From Rhodococcus sp. PAMC28707 (GTDB taxonomy: Bacteria; Actinomycetota; Actinomycetes; Mycobacteriales; Mycobacteriaceae), in contig NZ_CP039253.1 of the NCBI RefSeq assembly GCF_004795915.1, positions 3,933,501 through 3,997,500 of the forward strand: a DNA stretch of 64,000 bases. The letters are read 5' to 3'. This document shows positions 24,864 to 33,715 of this stretch, piece after piece; the first letter of the stretch is position 1, and every line of letters starts with the position of its first letter. Below the pieces are notes generated by a model. It did no database searches and was not told the DNA's origin. It saw only the letters and a program-made list of their open reading frames with translations. The translations under genes were made by a program, and so were the position numbers.

Positions 24864-26135
24864 TCAGGTTCGGCGGAGCAATTGGGCGTAGTTTTCTCCG
24901 CTGAGGCCGTAGGTCCAGCCTGCGGCGTCGAGGGCCGAGAAGAATTCACCTGGAACGTGCAGGCCGTAGCGTCTGCGCTGGCCGTCGCGTTCGCGAGACC
25001 CATTGACAGCGAGAAGCACTCGACCTTCGCCGCCCCAGCCGGCAGGGGTCGCGAACAGCTGCAGAGTGCAGCCGTCGTTGCCTGGATCGTCGGCGTTGTC
25101 GACCAGGGTGAGTCCTGCAGCGTCGATGTAGTTGTCCCACCCGATGCGATCGATTGCGGCGCGGCGGATCTCGACGTTGCGTTCGACGGTGATGCGTTCG
25201 ACGCTCGGATCGAGCACCACCCAATCCGGCACAATTGTGCCGTTCAGGACGTATATCGCACTGCCGTCAGCGAATTGGATCGCCGGTTCGTCGTGGTGGT
25301 GCAGCCGTCTTTCACCGTGTACTCGATCGGGAATGGGTTCGGAGTGCAGCACGGTCGGTCGTTCGGACATGACGCAGACATCGTCGAACGCCCACCACCA
25401 TCCCGTCGATTCGGTTAGGGCAACAAGTGCGTCGAGCAGTTCGTTGTCCTGTGGTTGGAAAGTTGCCAGGCCGAGGCGACGGTAGATGTCGTAGTACGCC
25501 ATGCGGTGTGCTTCCTGCTGGCCGTACCACGGGATTCCGCCGACGAGGGGCGGCATCAGTGTCCTGATGGCGGGTGCGACGCCGTCGAACAGGCTGGTGT
25601 GCAACGAGTCCCACACCGTCGATCGAATGATCGGGTTCAGTCCGATGCCCGCGCGGACCGACATTTCGGGTGGCTGATTTCGTACTGCAGCCGTTGTGCG
25701 ACCTTGGGCTGCTCTGAGCGCCCGAGACCGGATCGTCATCGGCCATCGGGGTGGTGGCCGTTCGCTCACCGGCAGCCGGATGCATGCGTCCATTCGGGAG
25801 CGTGAAATGGAGAGCAACGTTGCGATGCGAGCCGATGCACAGGTGGGGCCTTCGACGGCAAAGGTTACAGCTGAAGCCAAGTCGTCCCCGGCGATGTGGG
25901 CCGCTGCAGCTGCCGGAGACGGTTCCCATACGAAGCGAGGAACGGGTAGGTCGGCATGTCGATACAGCTGAGCTACAGCAGATTCGGCAGAGTGTCGATC
26001 CGATGGACTGGCGCGCATTCCGTGACCGAGATAGGTGTCGCGCATGGATACGACACGGCGGATAAGTTCTGAATGGGGGTCTTCGATGAGTGTCCCGTGC
26101 GACGAAGAAGTCGAGGGAATCTGCACGGCGCTCAC
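24864..26135 (-). CDS. DUF6745 family protein
   Basis: 423 residues from GTG. Family features by eye are the N-terminal helical layout with AVAQLYRHADLPVPRFVWEP then SPAAA, the WGGIPWYGQQE-type middle, and the C-terminal beta part (VCVMSERPTVLHSEPIPDRV, RLHHHDEPAIQFADGSAIYV, then LNGTIVPDWVV). DUF6745 proteins often lie near leucine-rich repeat or toxin/immunity genes. It is cotranscribed with the 154-residue partner. Function unknown. Confidence 0.78.
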   Translation of the reverse strand: MSAVQIPSTSSSHGTLIEDPHSELIRRVVSMRDTYLGHGMRASPSDRHSAESAVAQLYRHADLPVPRFVWEPSPAAAAAHIAGDDLASAVTFAVEGPTCASARIATLLSISRSRMDACIRLPVSERPPPRWPMTIRSRALRAAQGRTTAAVRNQPPEMSVRAGIGLNPIIRSTVWDSLHTSLFDGVAPAIRTLMPPLVGGIPWYGQQEAHRMAYYDIYRRLGLATFQPQDNELLDALVALTESTGWWWAFDDVCVMSERPTVLHSEPIPDRVHGERRLHHHDEPAIQFADGSAIYVLNGTIVPDWVVLDPSVERITVERNVEIRRAAIDRIGWDNYIDAAGLTLVDNADDPGNDGCTLQLFATPAGWGGEGRVLLAVNGSRERDGQRRRYGLHVPGEFFSALDAAGWTYGLSGENYAQLLRRT

Positions 26136-26754
26136 GCGATGGAGGCTGTGTCAGCCTTTCCGGTAGTCATGGGAACAGCCTGACACACATGATGCGTCGC
26201 CGCCAGTGGTGCGCTCGAGTATTCCTGGCGGGCTGTTGCAAACCCTGCAAATCAAAAGTGGTCATAGTTCCTCAGTCCTCAGTGCTCCGATGCCGGCGCA
26301 GGGGACGTAGCCGGGGTCAGGATGCCCTGACGGCGACGTACTGACGTAAAGACCTGATCATCGGCTGTTGAGGCGCGTTCTTGGCGACGGCGGCTGCGGA
26401 TTCGGTGGTCAAGCGAGGCCAGGGTCGCGATCGAGCGCAAGTTCGAGGTCCGGTCCTGTGGCACCCGAGTCCGGCAGCTGCACAAACAGCATTCTCGCCG
26501 TCGTCACTGCGTGCTAGCCATCTTCACCGAGTACGTTCCAGTCACCGCTACCGCGGACCCCAGGCCTATATCGATCACGTCTTTCGCCGGACTATTCTCG
26601 CGGGCGATTGCCGCCCGCGGCGGTCGACATAGCCAGTAGCAAAAAACTCGGCGCATAAACCGGCCCGGTTCTCAGACCACTCGGCGTAATCGACCTTGCA
26701 GATTGGACGCATCGCGAAGGCGAGCGAACCCAAAAGTGCAACGTAGCTCGCGGG
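26136..26754. other. Intergenic region
   Basis: 619 bases between genes on the minus strand. No credible frame, repeat or hairpin with T-tract was found. Confidence 0.4.
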
Positions 26755-27639
26755 TCAACGTCCGCCACCCACGGTCGGCATCTGACCGCTCAGGGAGCGT
26801 GGAGTCAGCCGTTTCTGGTCGGATCCGTCGGGGTTCATCGATGCAATCTCAGGCTGGGAGCCGGTGGCGATGTCGGTCACCAGTTCACCCATCTGCGTAA
26901 CCGCCCGGTCGTACAGTATGCGCGAGCCGTCGGGTGTGAACTTCGGATGTACGGCGTAGGTATCGGTGAGAGGTGTGATCTGCCCGCCGCCGGAAGGCAT
27001 TGCGTAGATCTCGGAGCCGTTGTTGCCGCCTCGGTTACTGGAGAAGACGAGCGTCGACCCATCGGGCGAAAAGGCAGGGTCGGAGTTCCAGAACTGGTCG
27101 CGCAGAAGCACTGTCGATTCCCCGCCGTTGACAGGCACTTCGTTCAGATACCCGCCGGTGACGTAGACCACCCGTGAGCTATCCGGGGAGAATGTCGCTC
27201 CGAAGGCCGACTCTTCTTGCGCGATGACATGTGCGTCGGATCCGTCGACGTTCATGATGTTGATGCTGCCGTTTGCGGTAAACGCGATCTTGGATCCGTC
27301 GGGTGAGAAAGCCGGTTGGTAGCCACCCTCGTACACCGACGTCGATTCACCCGACTCGAGGTCGATGATCTCGATGAACCGGCCTCGGGCGTACGCGAGT
27401 TGCTCGCCATCGGGGGAGAGGGCGGCGCCGTACCCGTAGTTCGGGTCCCGACTGTCTTCGCCCACGGTCGGGGTGACCTGACGTAAGCCGGAGCCGTCGA
27501 TGTTCATGACAAACAGCTGGCCCCATCCGTCGTCGAAAGCCACGACCACCGGTGTCGGCTCGGGCGGAGGGTCGTCGGCGCATCCTCCTGTGAGCATTGT
27601 CAGCGCGACGAGCGCGGAGATCAGCCGGATCCGATGCAT
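26755..27639 (-). CDS. TolB-like beta-propeller lipoprotein
   Basis: 294 residues. A signal peptide with lipobox-like LTGGC (residues about 15-19) is followed by repeated propeller motifs: ALSPDGEQLAYARG, AFSPDGSKIAFTANG, TFSPDSSRVVYVTGG, AFSPDGSTLVFSSNRGG and KFTPDGSRILYDR. These are WD40-like PD40/TolB repeats, giving six blades. It is probably anchored on the outer face of the membrane. The start at 27639 excludes an arginine-rich extension that belongs to the upstream broken gene. Partner unknown. Confidence 0.85.
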   Translation of the reverse strand: MHRIRLISALVALTMLTGGCADDPPPEPTPVVVAFDDGWGQLFVMNIDGSGLRQVTPTVGEDSRDPNYGYGAALSPDGEQLAYARGRFIEIIDLESGESTSVYEGGYQPAFSPDGSKIAFTANGSINIMNVDGSDAHVIAQEESAFGATFSPDSSRVVYVTGGYLNEVPVNGGESTVLLRDQFWNSDPAFSPDGSTLVFSSNRGGNNGSEIYAMPSGGGQITPLTDTYAVHPKFTPDGSRILYDRAVTQMGELVTDIATGSQPEIASMNPDGSDQKRLTPRSLSGQMPTVGGGR

Positions 27640-27982
27640 CGGGCAATCATCTTCAGAACTGCCAATGTGCCGCCGCCGACCGCGATTGTGTCGACGACGG
27701 TGTTGGTGGAGGCGTCGATGACGGCGACGGACTGGCTTGTTCCTTCGACGGCGTACACCGGCCGGCCGCCGAGGCAATTCCCACTGGAACGCCTCCGGTG
27801 GGAACCGTCGCGATGACAGTGTCGTGGGCGGAGATGTCGCCGGATCCTGCGTTGGTTACGTAGACGGTGCCGTCGAGCGTTGTTGCCAGGACGGGGTTCT
27901 TTCCGACGGGGACTGTCGATTCGACGGTGTAGGTCTGTGGGCGAGGTGATGCGGACGGGCGCGCAGAATTCAGCACAGACAT
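27621..27982 (-). pseudogene. YVTN beta-propeller fragment, frameshifted
   Basis: Blade motifs of the YVTN family appear in two frames: VPVGKNPVLATTLDGTVYVT, then NAGSGDISAHDTVIATVPTG, followed after a frameshift near 27780 by GRPVYAVEGTSQSVAVIDAS then TNTVVDTIAVGGGT. The frame runs into the start of the TolB-like gene. Only about 2-3 blades remain, so it is a truncated, shifted remnant. Confidence 0.7.
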
Positions 27983-28142
27983 GGTTTTTCGCAGGTAAAC
28001 AACGAGTCACTGGCATTTCAACCTATTGGCCCGAAAAGTTGTTCGTCTAGCGAAGGATGAAGAATAGTCCGGACGCAGGATTGGTGACCGATTCGTGGGC
28101 ATTCTGCTCGGGCTTGCTGCCCGCTCACGAGTTGGGCAGGGA

Positions 28143-28787
28143 TTACGGTCCGGGGACCCAGTACCCGGCTTCGCCGCCGCCATTCGACACGCACACCATG
28201 TCCACGCCTTCCGGCGAGGCCGCGATTCCTCGCGCCAAAGGATCGCACGACGCACCCTGATCGGGGTAGGCGATTATCGATGCCGAGCGCACCCAGCGTG
28301 CAGTGCTTCGGCCTGCGTAGGCGCACTTGAGGAATGTGCCGTCCGAGGAGGTGGCGTGGTTGTCCACCGCTGGATCGCAGGGATCGTCGACGGCGGGGAG
28401 AGCGATGGGAGGTTCCTCCGGGACCTCGATCGTCGTTTCCACTGGCGGGGGAGTTGTCAGGGACGGAACGAGCACGGTTGCAGGTGGCGCTTCCAGCGGT
28501 GTCGCAGGAAGCGAATAGTCCTGGTAGACGGTCGCGTTCGTCGAATCGTCGGCGGTCAGTCCGGTTCCAAAGGCGTAGACGACGGTCGCGACAAAGATAG
28601 CTTCGATCGCGCCTAGCGCAAGACCTGCGATCGCCAGCCCGCGGCCGGTGGGCCGCCGAAATGCCAGAATCCCGAACACGATCGCGACGGGAAAGAGTCC
28701 CAGCAGCGCTGCAACGAGCGCGATCACGGCATACGTGTTGATCGGATCGAATGTTTTGCCCTGGCTCTTGTTCAGATCGACGGTCAT
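28143..28787 (-). CDS. DUF4190-type membrane protein with extracytoplasmic tail
   Basis: 214 residues. Two membrane helices (about 18-43 and 50-73) with GILAFRRPTGRGLAIAGLAL, then GAIEAIF between and within them, is the DUF4190 pattern. A Thr/Pro-rich linker and a C-terminal domain with paired cysteines (DDPCDPAVDNHATSSDGTFL then KCAY, GASCDPLARG, VDMVCVSNGG) follow, probably outside the cell with disulfides. Island cargo. The role is unknown. Confidence 0.75.
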   Translation of the reverse strand: MTVDLNKSQGKTFDPINTYAVIALVAALLGLFPVAIVFGILAFRRPTGRGLAIAGLALGAIEAIFVATVVYAFGTGLTADDSTNATVYQDYSLPATPLEAPPATVLVPSLTTPPPVETTIEVPEEPPIALPAVDDPCDPAVDNHATSSDGTFLKCAYAGRSTARWVRSASIIAYPDQGASCDPLARGIAASPEGVDMVCVSNGGGEAGYWVPGP

Positions 28788-29108
28788 CGTCGCGCCACTC
28801 CGTTCATCAGGTCCATGTGACTGCGACGCTAGGCCGTCGGCCCCGGTCCGAGGAAACTACCGCTAGGTAACCGTTCGAACGAATGATCACCTTACGGGGA
28901 CGCGTTGAGATTTGCTGACGGTGCCGGATCGCCCGGTTGCTGCTCGTTGCTCGCATGCCGAGCCGTCAACGTCGTCGACGTGAGTCGGACGACCTCCCGT
29001 AAATAGGTATCGGGTGCGCTGCGCCGCGAGGCCCGACGAGCTCGTCGGGCAGAACTTCGGAACCATAGGCAAAGCATTACTATAGGGACAGAGTTGAGGA
29101 CGTATCGA
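28788..29108. other. Intergenic region with a 20-bp palindrome
   Basis: 321 bases. GCCCGACGAGCTCGTCGGGC at 29031-29050 is a perfect 20-bp palindrome just upstream of the -10-like TACTAT (29078-29083) of fic copy 3. It is not present before copies 1 or 2. Confidence 0.75.
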
Positions 29109-30164
29109 ATGCCGATACGACGACCGGCAGGCGGTCGTGCGCGTGCTATTGACGCTGCTCGAACCAACAGTGCACTCGAAGGTGCCCGCAGTACTGATGC
29201 CACACGCGCGGATTCAGGACGCGTACGTCCGCGGCGAGATCGATATCGCCGAGCTCGGGTATCGGGTGCGTAGCCGTTACAACCTCGCCTGATTTGTCTC
29301 GCCTCGGTGGGTGACGCATTTCTGTAGGACACCGGAGACGATGACTTGAACTGGGCCGGGTATTTAATCCCCGGGTCAACTGTGCTGCGTAACCGAGTGG
29401 GAGCGAGAAGCAAGGAAACTCTGGCCGCCGCCGAGAACGATCTGGTCGAGGTGCGGGTAGCCGAACTGCGGCAAGGCTCCGGTGCAGTGAAGCGAACTTA
29501 TAACTTGGCTCACTTGAAAGCGTTGCACCGGTTTCTGTTTCAGGATGTGTATCTGTGGGCCGGTGAACTGCGGACGGTCGGGATCGAGAAGGAAGGCGAA
29601 TCGTTCATGACACCGGACGATATCGGGGCAGCCGGTCGATTACATCGCGGCGCAGATCGCCGACACGAAACAGCTTCGGTCGATCACGGATGCAGATTTG
29701 CCCTTTCGACTCGCGCAGATGTACGACTTCATAAACTTCGAGCACCCTTTTGGGGAAGGAAACGGCCGCACGCAAAGGGAATTCTTCGATCAACTGTTGT
29801 CCGAGACCGGGCGAGGATCGGCGTGGGGTGCGATAGAGCTGATCAAACTGCACCGCGCATGCCACATTGCGCGCGCCGAACAGAACATCGAGTCGCTGCG
29901 ACCGATGTTTGCACGGATCGTCGATAATGACCGTGCGCGTACATCTTCGACTGAAACGATTCGTGAACGTCACACTGACCCGCAGGCCCACCTCCTTCCA
30001 CAGGCGATCGAACTCTCTTGTTCACCGATATGCCCTGCGCGTGTCGCAAAAGCGCTCCGGTTCGACAAAACCCGTGCAGTGGATGCCCGCGTGCGTAGCC
30101 CGCAATCTCACCCTAAGGTCGGCGTCAGTATCCGCAGCCGACCGCTCGATCGGGGTTCGGGGTA
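29109..30164 (+). pseudogene. vbhA-fic copy 3, frameshifted
   Basis: The antitoxin starts MPIRRPAGGRARAIDAARTN, then SALEGARSTDATRAD, and shifts frame at GATTCAGGACG (one base more than GACCAGGATG in copy 1). The Fic frame runs STVLRNRVGARSKETLAAAE, FLFQDVYLWAGELRTVGIEK up to the flap, has one extra G near 29625 (TCGGGGCAG), then continues as FINFEHPFGEGNGRTQREFF, with the active-site motif intact. The C-terminus is extended to 30164 compared with copy 1. Two single-base indels inactivate both genes. Confidence 0.88.
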
Positions 30165-30226
30165 GGTAGAGCGAGCAAGTCCAACTGCATTGCGCACCTT
30201 AGTCTCCGGACTTTCCGGGGTGATTC

Positions 30227-30300
30227 GGCTGGTCATCTTCTACTCATTTCGAGCGATGCGGTTCGTTCCTTGATGCTTGTCATTCGCGTGAATGACAAGC
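30227..30300 (+). repeat. Vestige of the island repeat plus an 11-bp inverted repeat
   Basis: GGTCATCTTCTACTCAT at about 30228-30246 matches the GGTCATCTTTTACTCATCAC block of copies 2 and 3 and lies after fic copy 3. No tRNA end follows. At 30275-30300 there is a perfect 11-bp inverted repeat (GCTTGTCATTC, loop GCGT) without a T-tract, upstream of the next gene. Confidence 0.5.
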
Positions 30301-30388
30301 AGTGGGTCAGCCGCTTGCTTAATCGAATCGTGCACTAGCCTCACCGCACAAGACCAACTGGTCTTTACCTGGAGAGGCTGCTAGAACA

Positions 30389-30919
30389 ATGAAACCGTCC
30401 CGCTTCATCAACGGCTCTGCCGCAGCGATTTTGGCTGTCGTTGCACTCACCGCCGGATGCTCTTCAGACAATTCGGTCGACGCCCCGGCGAAGTCGCCCG
30501 CTACCACCTCAGTTGCGGCCACCACCACAATCGTGCGCCCCACAACGACGACCGTCTCTCCGAGCCCCTCGGCAGTGCCGTTGCCATCAACGGTCACTTC
30601 GGAATCCGTCTACAACGAGCCATTCCAGGCCCCGGCTCTAACCCCGGCCCCGGCCCCTGCTCTAGCCCCGGCACCCGCCCCGGCACCCGCCCCTGCTCTA
30701 GCCCCGGCACCCGCCCCGGCACCCGCCCCTGCTCTAGCCCCGGCACCCGCCCCGGCACCCGCCCCGGCCCCGGCCCCGGCCCCGGCCCCGGCCCCGAGAG
30801 TCTCGTACCCGAACTGTTCGGCCGTTAAGGCCGCCGGAGCAGCTCCCATCTACAAGGGTGAACCGGGATACAGCACCAATCTTGACCGCGATCGCGATGG
30901 TATTGCCTGCGACACATAA
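30389..30919 (+). CDS. Excalibur-domain lipoprotein with Ala-Pro repeat
   Basis: 176 residues. A lipoprotein signal (VVALTAGCSS) is followed by a Thr-rich segment and an Ala-Pro(-Leu) repeat of about 55 residues (78-132), and then an Excalibur domain (PNCSAVKAAGAAPIYKGEPG, ending DRDRDGIACDT). The domain's DxDxDGxxC motif binds calcium in family members. The Ala-Pro stalk probably spans part of the cell wall. The DNA of the stalk is a 36-bp minisatellite (see separate entry). GGAGAGG precedes the start. Confidence 0.88.
   Translation: MKPSRFINGSAAAILAVVALTAGCSSDNSVDAPAKSPATTSVAATTTIVRPTTTTVSPSPSAVPLPSTVTSESVYNEPFQAPALTPAPAPALAPAPAPAPAPALAPAPAPAPAPALAPAPAPAPAPAPAPAPAPAPRVSYPNCSAVKAAGAAPIYKGEPGYSTNLDRDRDGIACDT
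30643..30797 (+). repeat. 36-bp minisatellite coding an Ala-Pro stalk
   Basis: Units of GCCCCTGCTCTAGCCCCGGC plus CCGCCCCGGCACC-like sequence begin near 30655, 30691 and 30727, with period 36. Adjacent CCGGCC tracts continue to 30797. Unit number probably varies by slippage while keeping frame. Confidence 0.8.
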
Positions 30920-31217
30920 CAAAAACGCCCGAAGCGACATCCGGCCAGCACGCACCTGATGTCCAGATCGCCGCCTCAATTGCCAGTGCGAGTCGACGCG
31001 GACTGTAATGATGGCCGCACAAGTCCACCTCGGTTTCGACGGTTAGCAGCGATCCCAGCTTTGGTACACCATCCGACCCCGAACCCACCGAAAGGGCCGC
31101 TTCCTGAACCAAATATGCGACGACGGCGAGCAGTTACGCCAAGGTTCAAAGACCGATCTGGCGACGCATCGTTACACAGTTCGAGTCAGCACTACAGGCC
31201 CACAATGAGTCGTCGAT

Positions 31218-31437
31218 GTGGCGGCAACTTTGTTGGGACCAGATGGCAAAGTCCGCACGGACAACGACTTCGTCTTCTTCAAAAATCCGCATTTCCAGGG
31301 CTGTACGTTGCTCAGCGAAGACACCATCGAAGCCGATCTGACCGCGATCCAAGCATCGGTGGATCGCATTCTGATCACCGCCAGCGCCGAAGCACTGGAC
31401 ACACATTTCGGTACCGTCTCCGGACGGGCCGTCCACA
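31218..31437 (+). pseudogene. TerD-family fragment
   Basis: About 70 residues, LLGPDGKVRTDNDFVFFKNP, then EADLTAIQASVDRILITASA, ending ...SGRAVHITS. This is the core of the TerD/TerZ calcium-binding fold involved in tellurite and stress response. The usual N-terminal start and the C-terminal strands are missing. The fragment ends where IS1380-like sequence begins. Confidence 0.7.
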
Positions 31438-31440
31438 TAA

Positions 31441-31647
31441 CCTCACCTTCTCCGCGAGCAGGTCCATCAACTGGGTCTGTTCGGCGAGGGTCATCACTGG
31501 GGCCAGGCGGGCGCACGATACGAAATTGGGGTCGTCGAAGGCTGCCGAATCGCGGCGGAAGGTGTGAGAAAGTCGCACTGAAAGTGTCCTACTCGAGTCG
31601 GTCGATTTGTTGTGTGAGAACTCAAATCTTTTCAGCTCAGGGGGCAC
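31441..31647 (-). mobile_element. IS1380-family transposase N-terminal fragment
   Basis: On the minus strand, SVRLSHTFRRDSAAFDDPNF then VSCARLAPVMTLAEQTQLMD and LLAEKVRL match the beginning of IS1380-family transposases (typical VSHTF...FDDxNLVSCAGLxPVMxLAxxxGL..LLAEKV). The remaining ~400 residues, including the catalytic DDE region, are gone. It adjoins the TerD fragment, suggesting an old insertion with later deletion. Confidence 0.72.
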
Positions 31648-31729
31648 TTTCTTCAGTTCGACACTCGGTCACGGCCGACTTTGATCGGTGGATCGAGGGT
31701 AAGCGCGGTGATGTGTTTGAGTTGGCTGT

Positions 31730-32182
31730 ATGGATTGGGTCGGTAAAGAACTGTCGTTGGCGGCCATCACCGGCACTTGTACCGCCGTTCTGGTGATGAG
31801 TCCGATCGTCGTCGACGGCGAGTGGTGGCGTCTGTCCCTGCCCGCATTCATCGGTGCGTTTGTCGGACTGCTGGTGGGGTGGGCGGCGGTCGGAGGAGGC
31901 CGCTTTGCCCTTCGGACAGCACGGTTCTGGCCTCCCGCTAGCCGTGTTGGATGGCGGCACCGCTTCGCGGCATGTACGTCGGCTGCGGTGACGATCTTGG
32001 TGGGTGGGGTATTCGTGTGGGCGGTGGTGGCGGGGAGTGATCCGTCGTTGGAGAAGGCGGGGTTCCCGATGTCTCTGATCGTTCTAGTGGTGATAGCGAT
32101 GGTCAGCTACCTATATTCGTATGTTCTCGCGCCAGTCGCACACCAGATTGTTGAAGTCGCGGCCAGTCAGACACCGGAGTGA
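31730..32182 (+). CDS. Small membrane protein, 150 residues
   Basis: Four hydrophobic helices (about 8-24, 35-54, 82-103 and 113-135), with basic loops between the second and third. No family recognised. It starts at ATG 31730 with weak upstream signals. Stands alone between remnants of other genes. Confidence 0.68.
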   Translation: MDWVGKELSLAAITGTCTAVLVMSPIVVDGEWWRLSLPAFIGAFVGLLVGWAAVGGGRFALRTARFWPPASRVGWRHRFAACTSAAVTILVGGVFVWAVVAGSDPSLEKAGFPMSLIVLVVIAMVSYLYSYVLAPVAHQIVEVAASQTPE

Positions 32183-32380
32183 AGGGCGGCAGTCGTATTC
32201 GGCGATTCAGAGTCATCCGACGCGAGTCAGGGCAGATAAGACGTTGGCTGGAATCGTGTGGTGGTAGCCGAAGCCTGAGACAACGCCTTCTAGGTGTCTG
32301 TCGATGTCGAGGGCCTGCAAGTTTGCAAGACACGGCGTCTCATCTAGTCGTCTCGCAGTAGTTCGCCTCGAATTTTCCAC

Positions 32381-33256
32381 TCAGCTGTAAACATCAGCGC
32401 CGAGGACGGAGCGTGCCGCTGCGGCCGCTGCGGCCACTGCAGGCAGCTCTTGGGAAGCAGCCCGATAGCTCAAAAACCAGCCCTCTGTCCATGGTATGGA
32501 CAAAGGCCGACACACTCTTCCCTGCGGTTGATCAGCGGTGATGGATTCGAGAGCCAGCAGCGTCGACACTCCGTCAGCGACCAGATCGGCCGCGGCCACG
32601 GCCCCGAACGCCGTCGACTCGGTCCACCATGGTGTGTAGTCGGCTCGCTCGAACATCCGCTCCACCGTCATGTCCCAGGAACTCATCGTGCGGTCAATCG
32701 ACACAGTAGGATGCTGCGCGAGCATCGCGATAGTGAGTATCTGGCGGTTCGCCAGCGGATGGGACTGATCCATCACCACCACAACCGTCTCTTCGCGCAG
32801 CAACTCAGAAACCAGTCCCTGGCCGTTCACTTCTGGACCCAGCGCCATCGCCAACTCCCCAGTACGCAATTGGTCAGAGACCTCGTTCCATGGCACCGAT
32901 GTCTGGTGCACGGGTATCGGAACCTCAGCACGGATGGCACCCAATACCAGGCGTGGCAACTGCAGCGACGGCTCGGCCACATACATCCGCAACTTCGCGG
33001 TACCCCCAAGAATCTGGGCGTCGAGGACAGCGAGCGCAGTATCCTGCAGGATCGCGCGCGCCCGCTCCGCGAGCAACGACCCCGCAGCGGTCGGTTGGAC
33101 AAGACGACTGGTGCGCCGGAACAACTGCACACCCAAACGCCGTTCCATGCGCGCGATCGCCTGACTCAGCGCAGGCTGAGCCATCGGAATCGCCGCCGCA
33201 GCGCGGGTGAAGTTGAGCTCACGATCGAGAACCGCCACGTACCGCAGCTCACGCAT
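32381..33256 (-). CDS. LysR family transcriptional regulator
   Basis: 291 residues from ATG 33256; a GTG five codons upstream (33271) is an alternative. The N-terminal winged helix is standard (MRELRYVAVLDRELNFTRAA then PALSQAIARMERRLGVQLF). The C-terminal effector domain follows with SVPWNEVSDQLRTGELAMAL and TMSSWDMTVERMF. It is divergent from a short ORF and the substrate-binding protein gene; LysR proteins usually act on such divergent promoters. Inducer unknown. Confidence 0.9.
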   Translation of the reverse strand: MRELRYVAVLDRELNFTRAAAAIPMAQPALSQAIARMERRLGVQLFRRTSRLVQPTAAGSLLAERARAILQDTALAVLDAQILGGTAKLRMYVAEPSLQLPRLVLGAIRAEVPIPVHQTSVPWNEVSDQLRTGELAMALGPEVNGQGLVSELLREETVVVVMDQSHPLANRQILTIAMLAQHPTVSIDRTMSSWDMTVERMFERADYTPWWTESTAFGAVAAADLVADGVSTLLALESITADQPQGRVCRPLSIPWTEGWFLSYRAASQELPAVAAAAAAARSVLGADVYS

Positions 33257-33357
33257 AGAAATATCAATCACTTCAACATGTTAGATCCTCATCGAGTTGG
33301 TATTGGTGTTTCATCCCACACAACATCCAAGATGAAGGGACCGAACGAGGAGGTCCG

Positions 33358-33504
33358 ATGCCGATCCATGCCGTCGATCCACACACCCTGTCGAACCTGA
33401 CTGCCGATAGAGCATGGATGCGTGATGTCATCGAGCACGCGGTTTACGAGTTCGGTTCTCTAAGCGTCCGGCCAAGTGCCAGGACCTCGGACCACATGAC
33501 CTGA
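33358..33504 (+). CDS. 48-residue ORF, possibly truncated gene start
   Basis: A strong ribosome site (GAGGAGGTCCG) precedes an ATG, giving MPIHAVDPHTLSNLTADRAW, then MRDVIEHAVYEFGS, before the frame runs out. It is divergent from the LysR gene, the place expected for a LysR-controlled gene. It may be the surviving 5' end of a lost gene rather than a full micro-protein. Confidence 0.45.
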   Translation: MPIHAVDPHTLSNLTADRAWMRDVIEHAVYEFGSLSVRPSARTSDHMT

Positions 33505-33715
33505 TTTGCACGGCAAGCGCCCAAGCAGCCGCAAGCGCAACCCATCGTTAGCGGTAACAAGGGCGAACCTTTGCCTATAAACGCTGATTTCAACGTGTCA
33601 CCAGCGTTATTTCGTTGCGTGGAGACGCGATTTTCCTGGCGTTCGGCGCAATATGCGTTGCCCTTATCTGCAAGAACCACTATGTCCAGACCCCATACAG
33701 AATGCGGAGATCAAT

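Noticed and set aside
30610-30849. Gly-Ala repeat protein on the minus strand, like a PE_PGRS segment
   Set aside because: It is only the antisense of the Ala-Pro minisatellite in the Excalibur lipoprotein.
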